The notes under the pieces were generated by a model. It was not told the origin of the DNA. It was given only the letters and a program-made list of their open reading frames with translations, and did not search any database. This document shows, piece after piece, positions 49,206-59,851 of a DNA stretch of 64,000 bases. Source of the stretch: Pyricularia pennisetigena (taxonomy: Eukaryota > Ascomycota > Sordariomycetes > Magnaporthales > Pyriculariaceae); contig NC_043741.1 in the NCBI RefSeq assembly GCF_004337985.1, positions 7,668,032-7,732,031 on the forward strand. Direction: 5' to 3'. Numbering within the stretch: position 1 is the stretch's first letter; each line of letters starts with the position of its first letter. A program made the position numbers and the translations under genes.

Positions 49206-51072
49206 TAGTCTCAGGGCTTATCCCTAAAGCCCAAAGCTCCACAATTAATCCACTCCGTTCGCTTCGCTCCATTTCGTGGTTCAATTACGGCTTTGCAATA
49301 TATTTGTGGGTCCATCCAAAAAACGCTTTGGTTCAGGTCTGAGGACAATTTGTCGATTTTCGCCGTTTATGGCGGTATTTTTGGCCTTTTTTTAACCGAA
49401 ACTCCTTTATTATTCCATAACCACGTATAATATTGAAAAAATAAAATATCGTTAAAAATAGCGTTTAATACCGCTATTAGCAGCGATTCGATTTATTTTT
49501 TTATTTGTTATAATGGCCGAATTGGATACCACCTGCCCTTAATCCGTTTATGGCGGTACTGTTTTTTCGATTTTTTTTTTCGATTTTCGATTTTATTTAA
49601 TATTATTTTTAATTTTTGACCAAATCTAATAATTTTTGCACGTGGAGGGTCGTATATATTTATATATTATTATATTGAGTTTTGGTGCATATACCAGATT
49701 ATATAAACAGTTAAATAAGCGGATAGGCAAAGTATATGCTTTTTTATATATAATTTACAATCGAAATTCGTTTATATTTTTACCAATTTTAACCATAGTA
49801 AAACCAAAACTTCAGAAATTCGATTACGTATAAAAACAAACGTCCAGATCCAATCTTCCCTATTATATCGGCTTTGAAAACTGTTTAATAAAAGAAAATG
49901 CTAAATGTGTATTTTATAAATTTTTTTGCTTTATTTAATTAATTTTATATTATTTTTGTTTTGCAGCCAAATTTTGGGGTTTTTGCACGTGGGGGGTAAC
50001 ATATGTGTAGTCAATCTAATACTACATCTTAATACGTATATTTAATTATTTTAGCCGTTAAATATGCGGATAGGTAAAGTGTATCCAATTTTATATATAT
50101 TTTGCAATCGAAATGTTTTTATATTTTTACCAATGCTAGCATTAATGAAACCAAAGTTTGTAGAGGTGGATTATGAATATAAATAAACGTTAACGTGAGA
50201 CCCGATCTAGAATACCGGCCCTTTTTATTTTTTTATAATAAAAAATGCCAAATTCGTATTATTTTTATTTTTCTGCTTTATTTAATTAAACAAAATTTAT
50301 AAAGAAAAAATTTATGTAAAGTTTATTAACAAACTGTTAAAGGAAGGCACTATGTAAAACTATCTTCATTCTACCAATATTTGCGTAAATTATTTAATTT
50401 TTTAACAAATTGTTAATTTATATAAATATATTAATAAAACTTTTGTTTTAATCGATAATTGCATGCACTATGCAATATTAGGTCTACTAAGCTTGAAAAA
50501 CTGTAATTTCAACTAAAATTATCATTATATAATATTATTTAAAATAAAAATTAAATATAATAAAAAATTACAAATTTTACTTAATATTTTAATATCTTTC
50601 CATATACAGTAGCTATTAAAACGCGGCCGGTATTCAAATAATCAATAAACTCCAATTAATTCAACGCAACTTACTATATAGTTTTATAATATTTATTTGT
50701 TTTTTTATTTAAATATTTAATTATATATTATAGTTACACCATTTTCTTTTGCTATTATAATGCGGATATATTGTATATACCCGCTATAAACGGTAAAATA
50801 TTACAAATTATCCTTATATTAATAAAATAATTATTAGCGATATCGCAATATTAAATATATTATTAATAATACCGTTATAAACGGCGAAATGCGACAAATT
50901 ATAGTTGGTGGTACCGCCATGAACGGCGAAATGCGACAAGATGTCCTCAGACTAGAACGAGCGCGATCTTTTCGGCCAATGTAATTGGTCGAAAAGCCAT
51001 GTGGCTAAAAGGTACATGGAGCGCTCGGTCCCCACTGCGAAGCAGGGGGGTCTAGTTTGAGCACTGAGACTA
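49206..51072. mobile_element. TIR element, copy 3 (B end left, A end right), 1867 bp
   Basis: The longest uninterrupted copy. Flanks are CATTCGCTG (49197-49205) and TATTCGCTG (51073-51081), one CpA-to-TpA change apart, and lie within the inverted copia-A LTR. It starts TAGTCTCAGGGCT and ends ...GCACTGAGACTA. It is internally AT-rich, with the hairpin motif near both ends and the conserved short frame at 49636-49833. No transposase is recognised. Confidence 0.8.
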
Positions 51073-51341
51073 TATTCGCTGACCTTTACATCGCAATTCC
51101 TATAAATATAAATTTAACGGATACGCCGATAACCCCATTTCGGCATTATATATTATGGATTATAAATAAATGAAAATGAATCCACTTCATGTAACCTAAT
51201 GTATACAATGAATATAAGTCTTTTATAATATCATATTATATTTATATAATTTACTATTATTTGTCATAATAAGCTAATTATTGCAAAATATATTAAAATA
51301 TACTGAAATATATCTAATATTTTGATATTAGTACCATTAAA

Positions 51342-51671
51342 GAAGCTATTATAGCGGTTTCTCTGTCTAGAAAAGAAAAAATTCCAAATATCGTAACGCA
51401 GCTTACCCTTTATTCCTCCGATTCTTACTTATGTTTTTATTTCAATATTTAAATGGATGTAGTGGCTATACTATCCTTTTTGCGAACACAGCATATATAT
51501 AATGCGAATGTAGTGTAAATATTTGCCACGCGCGGCGAAATACAATCAAATATCCTTATTTTAAAACGAACGCGATTTTTTCTGTTAATGTAACTGGTCG
51601 AAACACCATATGGTTAAAAGGTATATAGAGCGTTCGCACCCCGCAAGGGTATAATTTAAGCATTAAAACTA
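51342..51671. mobile_element. TIR element fragment, A-type right end
   Basis: Contains a CGTAACGCAGCTTACC block, a decayed hairpin (TGCCACGCGCGGCG) and an A-type end with a deletion in the hairpin loop (CGTTCGCACCCCGCAAGGG), finishing ...CATTAAAACTA. Confidence 0.55.
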
Positions 51672-52396
51672 ATTTAAAGCTATAATTAACCACAATTGGG
51701 TGATTTTGGGCTTTAGGGGTGAATTTTCAAATTAAATATATCGAAAAATGTACAATAATAAAAACGTCTTAATTTCACTTATCCCCGTAATATACCCGGG
51801 CAGAAATATTTCAAACAAAAGTGGAAAGATTTCCCGGAAATGTTTATTTTCTAATTATAATTGTTTATTTTATTATTATTATGTTATTTTAATTATCAGC
51901 ATAACCAACTATATTAAATTTTCCTTTTTAAATTTATTGATTTCAGGCGTCGTAACTCCAAGCGGGGGTCGGCGGGGGGTCGCTTAAATGTTTAAAATTA
52001 AATTCGCAAAACTTATTTTAAACCGGATAAAAATAGCTTCCTTTTTATTCAATAGCTTTATATATCAGCTTTTATTATTTCAATTACTCGCTGGAAACTT
52101 TATGCACATATATGATTTTATTTCGCCACAATTAGTACGATGGATATAATTAGTAAATATTACAACGCCCGCCTTATTAGATAACTATGTAAAGGAAAAA
52201 ACTTTTGCCATTGCTATTACTAAGAATTGCAAATTGTTAGAAATATAAAGCAAGGCGTAAATAACCAAAGCCGTTGGTTTTATTTCATTATTCTTTTGGT
52301 GTTAAACAGAAAAGTCTAGTTTACATTACCAGGTATTACCTTTTCAAAATTACAATTATTTTAACATATAGTTAACGTTTTTCCCGCAATTAAACC
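51672..52396. other. Unassigned AT-rich DNA upstream of the metalloprotease relic
   Basis: About 725 bp with no element that I recognise. One short open frame (51748-51987) shows nothing recognisable. It is somewhat less decayed than the neighbouring transposons. Confidence 0.45.
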
Positions 52397-53150
52397 ATGC
52401 GTTCTTTTATCATTTTAACATCTGTTTGCGCGGCCTTTGCTGCTTTTGCTAATTTGGAGGTAAAAAATAAAACAAATTCCCCAAACGTGTTCAAAATTTG
52501 GAAATAATTAAAGCTAACAAAGGGAATTTTTCCGGGAAGACACCCGAAGCTAGTTCGTCAGCTTCTGTGCAAACCGTAACCCAAGGACACACTAAAATAC
52601 AGGGTTGTAATAATAACCAAATTACATTTATTAAAGAAGCTATGTTAAGGTATATTAAAAACTCCAAATTAGTTTAACAATTATTAACTGGAATACTTAG
52701 ATGTAAAACGCTTGCGTCTCGTGCTATTAACGCCCTTGATAATAACCCACAATTACGGCATACATATTTTAAAACCCACGACCCGAAAAAAATTGAACAA
52801 CTCAAATTGTATTACAATAATATTCAAAAAGTATGCGATCACAAAGGACCCGATACTGTTTTTGAATGCACACAAGACAAAAATTACTGTGGCGAAGATG
52901 TCCCTCTTTCCGGATATCCCTACGGTTCCAAAATTCGTATATGCCCTCCTTTTTATACACTTACTGTCGATACAAAAGCCCAATTTTTGGTAAGGATTTT
53001 GTCACATTTTGACAACAGTAGGTGAACCCCCCGAATAAGGGACGAACTCAAATTTAGCTAAACTTTCCAAATAATCGAAAATACTAATTTCAAACTAAAT
53101 TATAATAGTGGGAAATGCTTTAATTCATGCTCATTTCGATCATGAAGCGA
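52397..53150 (+). pseudogene. Decayed gene for a secreted M35-like metalloprotease
   Basis: An ATG at 52397 opens a clean signal peptide (MRSFIILTSVCAAFAAFA). A likely intron (52460-52539; GTAAAA donor, GCTAAC branch, AAG acceptor) leads into a frame that runs to 53023 with one in-frame TAA at 52675. The body has paired cysteines and ends in SGYPYGSKIRICPPFYTL, which resembles the region before the zinc motif of fungal deuterolysin-like M35 proteases. That family includes secreted effector proteases of plant pathogens (family knowledge). A further piece with a His-rich ALIHAHFDHEA pattern lies at about 53111-53150, in a frame that I could not join cleanly; a standard HExxH is not present. I call it a non-functional relic. 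The protease assignment is tentative. Confidence 0.45.
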
Positions 53151-53322
53151 GAAAGTTAGTATTTCTACGTATATTATCTTATAATATTCGGAAATTTTAA
53201 CTTATTTTTATACTTATAGGCTTCCTAAAAAGCAACGCCTTAACAATTCGGCCAATTTCGGATATTTCGCCCTTTTCGCTGGTACTGGCCGCGATAGCCG
53301 TACTGTTATCGATAAAGACATT

Positions 53323-53497
53323 TAATTTTAATGTTTAAGTTAAACCTTGATGGGGCTAGAACGTTTTATATACCTTTTAACCAAATAGTTTTTCAACCAA
53401 TTATATTGGCCGAAAAACCACGCTCGTTTTAGTTTAATGACAATTTGTCGCAATTCGCCGCTCGTGGCAGGTATTTGCACTTTCGTCGCACTATATT
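53323..53497 (+). mobile_element. TIR element fragment, A-type left end
   Basis: Starts TAATTTTAATGTTTAAG, the A-type terminus with nearly every change a transition, followed by the CCAATTATATTGGCCG block and the hairpin. It ends where a piece of the tRNA-box repeat starts. Confidence 0.55.
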
Positions 53498-53659
53498 TGA
53501 AATAGAAGTTATAAAATGGAATAGGTTTAATCTAAAACGGGGAGAAAAATGATTAGGTATAAGGTTAATTGAACGTTAAAATGGCAAATAACAGTCTATT
53601 AGCGGGTGATAGAGAAAATATATTATTGTTGCACAATTAATTTGTTTAATCGTTGAATC
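53498..53659 (-). repeat. tRNA-box repeat, copy D, fragment
   Basis: Matches the first about 160 bp of copies B and C as read on the plus strand (AACGTTAAAATGGCAAATAA, TTGTTGTTGCACAATT-like), heavily transition-mutated. It is cut at 53660 by the start of another TIR element. Confidence 0.6.
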
Positions 53660-53960
53660 TAGTTTTAATGCTGAAACTGGACCCCCTTGCTTCGCAATAG
53701 GGACCGACCGTTCCTTATACCTTTTAACCACATCCTTTCGACCACTTACATGGGCCGAAAATATCGCGTTCGCTTTAAAGTAAAGACATTTCGTTGTATT
53801 TCGCCGCGCGTGGGAAATATTTACACTATATTCGCATTATGTATACACTGTATACGCAGCAATAATAGTATAACCACTGTATCGAATTAATTATTAAAAT
53901 GAAAAGGTAAATAAAAGTCGTAGGAATATAGGGTACCCTGCGTTGCAATATGTAATATTT
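53660..53960 (+). mobile_element. TIR element fragment, A-type left end
   Basis: Starts TAGTTTTAATGCTGAAACT, then the CCCCCTTGCTTCGCAATAGGG hairpin and a GGGTACCCTGCGTTGC block that, in inverted orientation, also precedes the right ends of other copies. The right boundary is not defined. Confidence 0.55.
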
Positions 53961-54269
53961 TCACATTCCTTTCACGTAGGAACCGCTAGTATAGCATTTC
54001 TTGTCATATACATATTTAAATATGAAATATATTGTTTGATTTTTAATATATATTATTATATTTAACTTGTTTTTTTGATCAAAGTATTCAATAAATTGGA
54101 ATATATTGCTATACAAGCGGCTTTTAAATTGACGTAGCCGTGGCATATGCATGCAATTATTATTTACAATAAATGTTTTATTCCTAGTTCTATTTTAATA
54201 AACAATGTATTATAAAAATCAGAAATTCGCCTAGTTATTTGTTGTTAATTATATGCGTTATCTAAGGTC
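53961..54269. other. AT-rich DNA with a 30-bp LTR scrap
   Basis: Mostly unassigned. At about 54239-54265 there are about 25 bp matching the start of the copia-A LTR (TGTTAATTATATGCGTTATC), directly before an inverted LTR. Confidence 0.4.
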
Positions 54270-54784
54270 TGTTAACAATCTGGGGTGCTAGCAGGGATTT
54301 AAACATTAGCCTCGTGCGGCGTAGTACCTGTTGTGCTATAAAGGCTAGTAACTCCACGGCTTGAATGCAATAAATTTATTCACTCATTTTGGCATCTATG
54401 ATTTAGATTAATTTGTGGAGGAGACTTTGCTTTATCTCCCTTATATACCCTCCGATATTTAGATGGGGGTCCGCACGCCAGAAAACGTTCCGGTGCCGCA
54501 CACGATTGTCCGCAAAATTATTTTATATGGGTTTTTGAAAAAAGAACACCTTTATTACCATACAAACCATTTCTGAGTTCGCATTTAATTGCTGATTTGG
54601 TGAAGTTTTCAACCCGATATAGGGTAGTTAACCCCATTCCTTAACCGTTGAATCTTAATTCCTCTAATACAAAATATAACGGATAATCCGACAACCCCGA
54701 CAGCCCCACTTCGGCATTATTTATTATAGCTTATATACAAATCAAAATGAACCTCTTATAGGCTAAATAACGCGTATAATAAAC
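54270..54784 (-). repeat. Inverted copia-A LTR
   Basis: Starts TGTTAACAATC and ends ...ATAATAAACA; the reverse complement follows the copia-A LTR throughout. A pyrimidine run (CCCCTTCTCTTTTG), the complement of the polypurine tract, follows, so this is the 3' LTR of an inverted element. Confidence 0.75.
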
Positions 54785-55879
54785 ACCCCTTCTCTTTTGC
54801 TTTTACATATATAAGATCGGAAAAAATAGATAAAAAGAAAACCCTTAAAATAAACCCCCTTTATCTCCTAACCCGATTTAAACTCCCGATATAAACCCTT
54901 TGGATAATGAAACCATTTATAGGGACCCATAACCCCCGAATTGGACGAACCGCCAAATTGAAATAGACCCCTAAATTTATAATAACCACCGGATTCGAAC
55001 CCCCGATTTGCATAATATTAACCCACGGAATTAACCATGAAACCAGGTGATCAATCTGGCTATTCGCTGGCAATAGTCCCAATAAGGCATACAATATAGG
55101 GAATCTCGAATATGTAAATCGCCCAAAACGCGTCTTGTTTTAATTCGGATTGAATTTTGGTTATAAACTCGGTATAAATTGCTTATAATTTAACCCGTAC
55201 AGGGTGAATTTGGGTGATCGGGTTGCTATTAAGCTAATAAATATCCAATATATGCAAATAAAGGAAGTATAATAGCTTATAATTAATTAACGAATTGATT
55301 AAATGCTTTAAAATTTAATACGTAAAATCTAAATTCAAAGGGGCTTAAACCCTATAAACTTGAAAAAAAACATTGTAAACTGAAAACGGTAGCGATTTTA
55401 TTAAGCTGTTAGCGGGTACTTGTTTAAGCTCCAAATATTTTACGGTTATTAATTTTTTATAATTCATTCCCGTACGTAATAAAATTTTGCAATGTATATT
55501 TAATACGTTAATAATGCGTAAAGGTATAAGTGTGAGCTATAAAACCTATATTATTTTCCAATACTACGATAAACCTTATATAGGTAATCCTGGTTTTACA
55601 AATAAGCTTGGAAACTACTGTATTTTACGCAAAACTTCGGTTAAAGCATCGGTTTCGGTTTCCGGAATATTTTAAGCCATACTATTACCCTTATTGCATT
55701 TTTACATTATAAGGCCCTCAAATGAAGTATACAAACATCCGTAAATGGATGTTGAATCTTCACTAGCCCCGCCAAGATCGCTTTTATTAAAGTCCAGTAA
55801 TTGAAGACCTTTAAAACCCCTTATCAACAGATTAAATGGTAATTCAGTTTTAATTACCTTATTTCCGTAACGAATAACT
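54785..55879 (-). mobile_element. Inverted copia-A 3' fragment
   Basis: The minus strand matches the 3' untranslated region and RNase H end of copia-A; the KSIYGYLY-type region near 55720-55760 is recognisable. It is cut at 55879 by the tRNA-box repeat; the rest of the element is absent. Confidence 0.75.
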
Positions 55880-56493
55880 TCTGAGGAGGTTACGAAATAG
55901 AATAAGCTTAATCTTGAACGCGGGGAAAAGTGGATCACGTATAAGGCTGATGGAACGTTAAAATGGCAGATAACCGTCTGCTAGCGGGTAATAGAGATAA
56001 TATATTGTTGTTGCATAATCGATTCGTTGAATCGTTGAATCGATGAAGGTTATAAAGGTGATATGTTTAAGGCTGAGTTGTGAATTACGTGTTCGAATCC
56101 GTAGGTGCAGATCTTCGATCCGGATGTCCGGAATGCGGGGTCACGTCACATGATTTGGCCTTATTCATGTGACTGACCTGCCGACCTATTGAGCTTAACG
56201 GCCCATTAAGCCTAACGGCCTATTGTGCTTATGCATGCACAGAAAATCTGCGACCACAACGGGATTCGAACCCACGCACTTCAACAACGTATATATAATA
56301 TAGATTATGGTACGTGCATTATACCACTAAGCTAGACTATATATGACGTATTTGTTTTGTTGTTGAAACTACGAACAAAGACGTGATATATAAAGCTTTG
56401 TGTGTATAAACGCGAATACGTTTTATTTGTTATTTATATATTTATTCGATGCAGGGTGACTAATAAAATTAGCCCGTGCTAGCCATGTTCACA
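55880..56493 (-). repeat. tRNA-box repeat, copy C
   Basis: 614 bp in the orientation of copy B, with intact A and B boxes on the minus strand (about 56250-56335) and the same TTCACA end. It joins an inverted copia-A fragment on the left to copia-B on the right. Its first bases (CTGAGGAGG) differ slightly from the TGTGAGGAGG of copy B. Confidence 0.7.
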
Positions 56494-59400
56494 ACTACTG
56501 TTTTACAACGGTTACTTTACCTGATTTAATTTATTCTAACTTTAATCCACATATTGTGTTGCATTTTACTATAAAGTCCTCCGATTTTATTATAGACAGT
56601 GCAGCAACAATTTGTATATGTTGCAATATACAATATTTAACAGACGATAAAGATATAAATACGACTGTTAAATGGGGTAACGCCTTCCACTTAAATATTA
56701 ATAAGATGGGAACTATAAAAATAAAGTTCAGCGATACAGGTATAACAGAAACCATAAATGACGTGTCCTACGTACCAGAATTTGGGCTGAATATACTCTC
56801 TGATGCACAACTAAGTAACTATATTACAACCTTTATAAACAATAAAGTAAAAGTGATACATAAAAAACGTAAACATAAAATAACAAAGGGTTATAAAAAT
56901 AATGGGCTATATATTTTACCTACCCAAATTGTGGAAAATAATTTTATATTGCATACGGAAGAAAAGTCGAACAATAACGATATTTCTTCCAATGCCATAT
57001 ATAAGTTACACGTTAAATATGGGCATATAGGGTTGACACCCCTATTGCAGTTAATAAAAATAAATAAGATAAATATACGTGTGAGATTTGCTGAGCTGCA
57101 AAGTCCATTCGGAAAATAAACAGGATTTTTGCAAGTATCATAAATTATAATATATTAACAGAATCCATTTCGATTAAGGTGCGCCCATAAATCCACCCAC
57201 GTATAATTATTATAAATACTATAGAATGTTTTTGGATAAAAATTCACGTTATTTACGTGTTGCATTGTTAAAAACAAAGGCTGATGCCCTAAAGGCATTT
57301 AATATATATAAAAAGCAAATGGATAATGATACAGTTAATATAAATAGTAAAAGAACAATAAAAGAGTTTTTTTACCGATAATGGAGGCGAATATACAAGT
57401 AACCAATTTAAGGTTGCGTTATATAATAACGGTATTATACACCATTTTACGCCAGCATATACAAAAGAGCCAAATGGGTTAATAGAACGTTTAAATTTAA
57501 TGCTATTTAATAAAGTTAGGGCTATGCTATTTGATAGCAAAGCACCTAATTGTTTATGGGGGGAGTTTTTATTAGCCGCTGTATACCTTTATAATAATAC
57601 CCCATATACGGCTTTAAATATACGAACGCAAGCCAATATATTTCACAATATAAGTGAAAATAATGTAAATAATAATGCAATTCACGTAAACAACTACATA
57701 CAACCTTGGGGATATATTATTTACTACAACGATAACCATGGTAAAAAAAAGCTCGAACCTGGCAATAAAATTGGTATTTTAGTAGGTTTTACACCTAATG
57801 TAAAAATATATAAAACATGGGACCTAAACAGAAGGAAAGGTCTCCTGGGCAGAGATATGACCTTTAAAACGGATAAGTTTTATCCACATATATACAACGA
57901 AAATACCAATATAAATAACATGAACGAGGTCGAATTCTTTTTTCAAGATTTCGAGGTAAATCCAGTGAATAATACAAATCTAAATAAAAATAACAACGTT
58001 GATAAAAATAACATTCATAACGTTAATAAGGAGAATAACGTTAATAATGTTAATAAAACCACCTCGTCATTACTAATAACAACAATCCCCAAAGAGCTAA
58101 TAATTCGTCTATAAACATAAATATAAAAATTAAACCCCCAATAAATTCTGCAGAATATAAAATATATAATGACGTCCTATTTACGAAACGTAATATCAAT
58201 AAATCGTTAGAATTTAATTTTAACGAAAATAATTACGTATTGATAACAAACTCGTTAGTAGAACCGAATACCTATAAACAAGCCATGGAAAACCAGAAAT
58301 GGGAAGACTGGCTACAGGTTTGCAAAGACGAAAATAATAGCTTAATAGAATCTAATACCTTTACTATAGCGGATTTACCTCCAAATAAAATAGCTATAAC
58401 TAAGCGCTGGGTTTTAAGAAAAAGCCCTTGAACAATATAAATAATATTCGTTTTATTACGGATATTAATAAACGGTATCGTTATACAACCAAATGGGTAA
58501 TACAGGGATTCCAACAAATTATGGGTGTTAATTACCTGGATACCCTTTTTACAACTTGTAAAACAGAAACATGGTATATACTTATAATGCTAGCATTACA
58601 TAAAGGGTGGTACGTTATTCAATATGACGTTAAAAACGCGTTTTTACACGCAATATCGATACCGAAATATATATAAAGTTACCTACAGGGCTATATACAG
58701 ATAAAAAGTATATAAATAAAGTGGGTAAATTAAATAAAGCCCTGTATGGTTTAAAACAAGCGCCTAGATTTTGGTATAAATACTTTACCAAAACGCTGAT
58801 AAAACTAGGTTTTACTGTTTTCCCATACGACGAAAGCGTATATATAAACCAAGATAATAATAGCTAATTTTTTGGTATTATTATGGTTTGCCACGTCGAC
58901 GATATTTTGGCATTTAATGCTGATTTATCGTTATTGGATATTCTTTATAAAAAAATTAACCAATCATATAAAAATAGAATGTATGGGACCTGTATCCAAT
59001 TTTCTGGGTAATAAGATAACTATAAATAAAAACAATAAAACCGCCTTTACTAGCCAGGAAAGTTATACCAATAAAATATTGAATAAATTCAATATTATAA
59101 ATAACGAAAAACCTTTTGCCATTCTGGCGGTACCAGGTTTAAAGTTTAATATAAATAAACATAAAGCTACAAAAAAGGAAATTAAAGATTTCCAACAGAA
59201 AGTAGGCTCATTATTTTATTAAGCAATAAAAAGCCGCCCAAATATAACATATTGCACGTGTTTAGCCGCCAGATTTATGGCTAATCCTGGGGCTGAACAT
59301 TTCAAAATTCTCCAAAATGTTTTGAAATATTTGCTAAAAAATCCCACTTTTGGCCTACAATATAACGTTAATAATATATCCCAGCATAACGTTAACAATA

Positions 59401-59851
59401 ATAGATCCAATATAAGTGTTAACGAAAAGTTAATAAATAATATAAATAATATAAATAATATAAATAATATAAATAATATAAATAATATAAATAATATAAA
59501 TAATATAAATAATATAAATAATATAAATAATATAAATAATATAAATAATATAAATAATATAAATAATATAAATAATATAAATAATATAAATAATATAAAT
59601 AATATAAATAATATAAATAATATAAATAATATAAATAACATATACCTGCCGGATAAAAGCCACAAAGAATAACGATAATATATTATTTACTAAGGGATAT
59701 ACAGACTTTAATCGGGCTAACGGCTCAGATTAAAAACGTTCCACTACTGGATATATATCCAGGCTATCCAACAGTTATAACATAAATTACGATAACAATA
59801 TAATAAGTTGGACTTCTCAACTTCAAAAAACGGTAGCTTTATCGTCGACTG
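56494..59851 (+). mobile_element. Second Ty1/copia family (copia-B), truncated at both sides
   Basis: This family differs from copia-A and is less decayed. In order: protease (FIIDSAATICICC near 56584), GAG-pre-integrase (YKLHVKYGHIG near 57000), integrase C-terminal half with KEPNGLIERLN and a YNNTPYT block (57460-57620), reverse transcriptase (RWVLRKSP, GFQQIMGVNYLDT, VKNAFLHAIS, LNKALYGLKQAPRFWY, VCHVDDILAF; 58400-58920), and RNase H (NPGAEHFKIL near 59284; NGSD.KRSTTGYI near 59722; ISWTSQLQKTVALSS near 59803). Frames shift and stop several times. The 5' LTR and gag are missing, cut by the tRNA-box repeat; the 3' side is cut by the gypsy insertion at 59852. Confidence 0.85.
59432..59637. 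repeat. (ATAAATAAT)n nonamer array, about 23 copies, within RNase H
   Basis: A nearly perfect 9-bp tandem repeat of about 206 bp. Read in the copia-B RNase H frame it encodes an Asn-Asn-Ile tripeptide array; the frame stays open on both sides for a stretch (59277-59672). It sits between the GLQYN segment and the GYTD segment, where copia RNase H proteins have only a short linker. Confidence 0.9.

Larger units (their letters stand above)
39959..51210 (-). repeat. Inverted copia-A LTR split by two TIR element insertions
   Basis: The pieces are 39959-40153, 49016-49205 and about 51073-51210. Read on the minus strand and joined, they follow the LTR order without gap. The two breaks coincide with the two TIR elements at 40154-49015 and 49206-51072, each with its own 9-bp duplication of LTR sequence. 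It looks like a solo LTR or the remnant of an inverted element. Confidence 0.7.

Noticed and set aside
59219..59665. Minus-strand frame of repeated Phe-Ile-Leu
   Set aside because: Antisense translation of the nonamer array.
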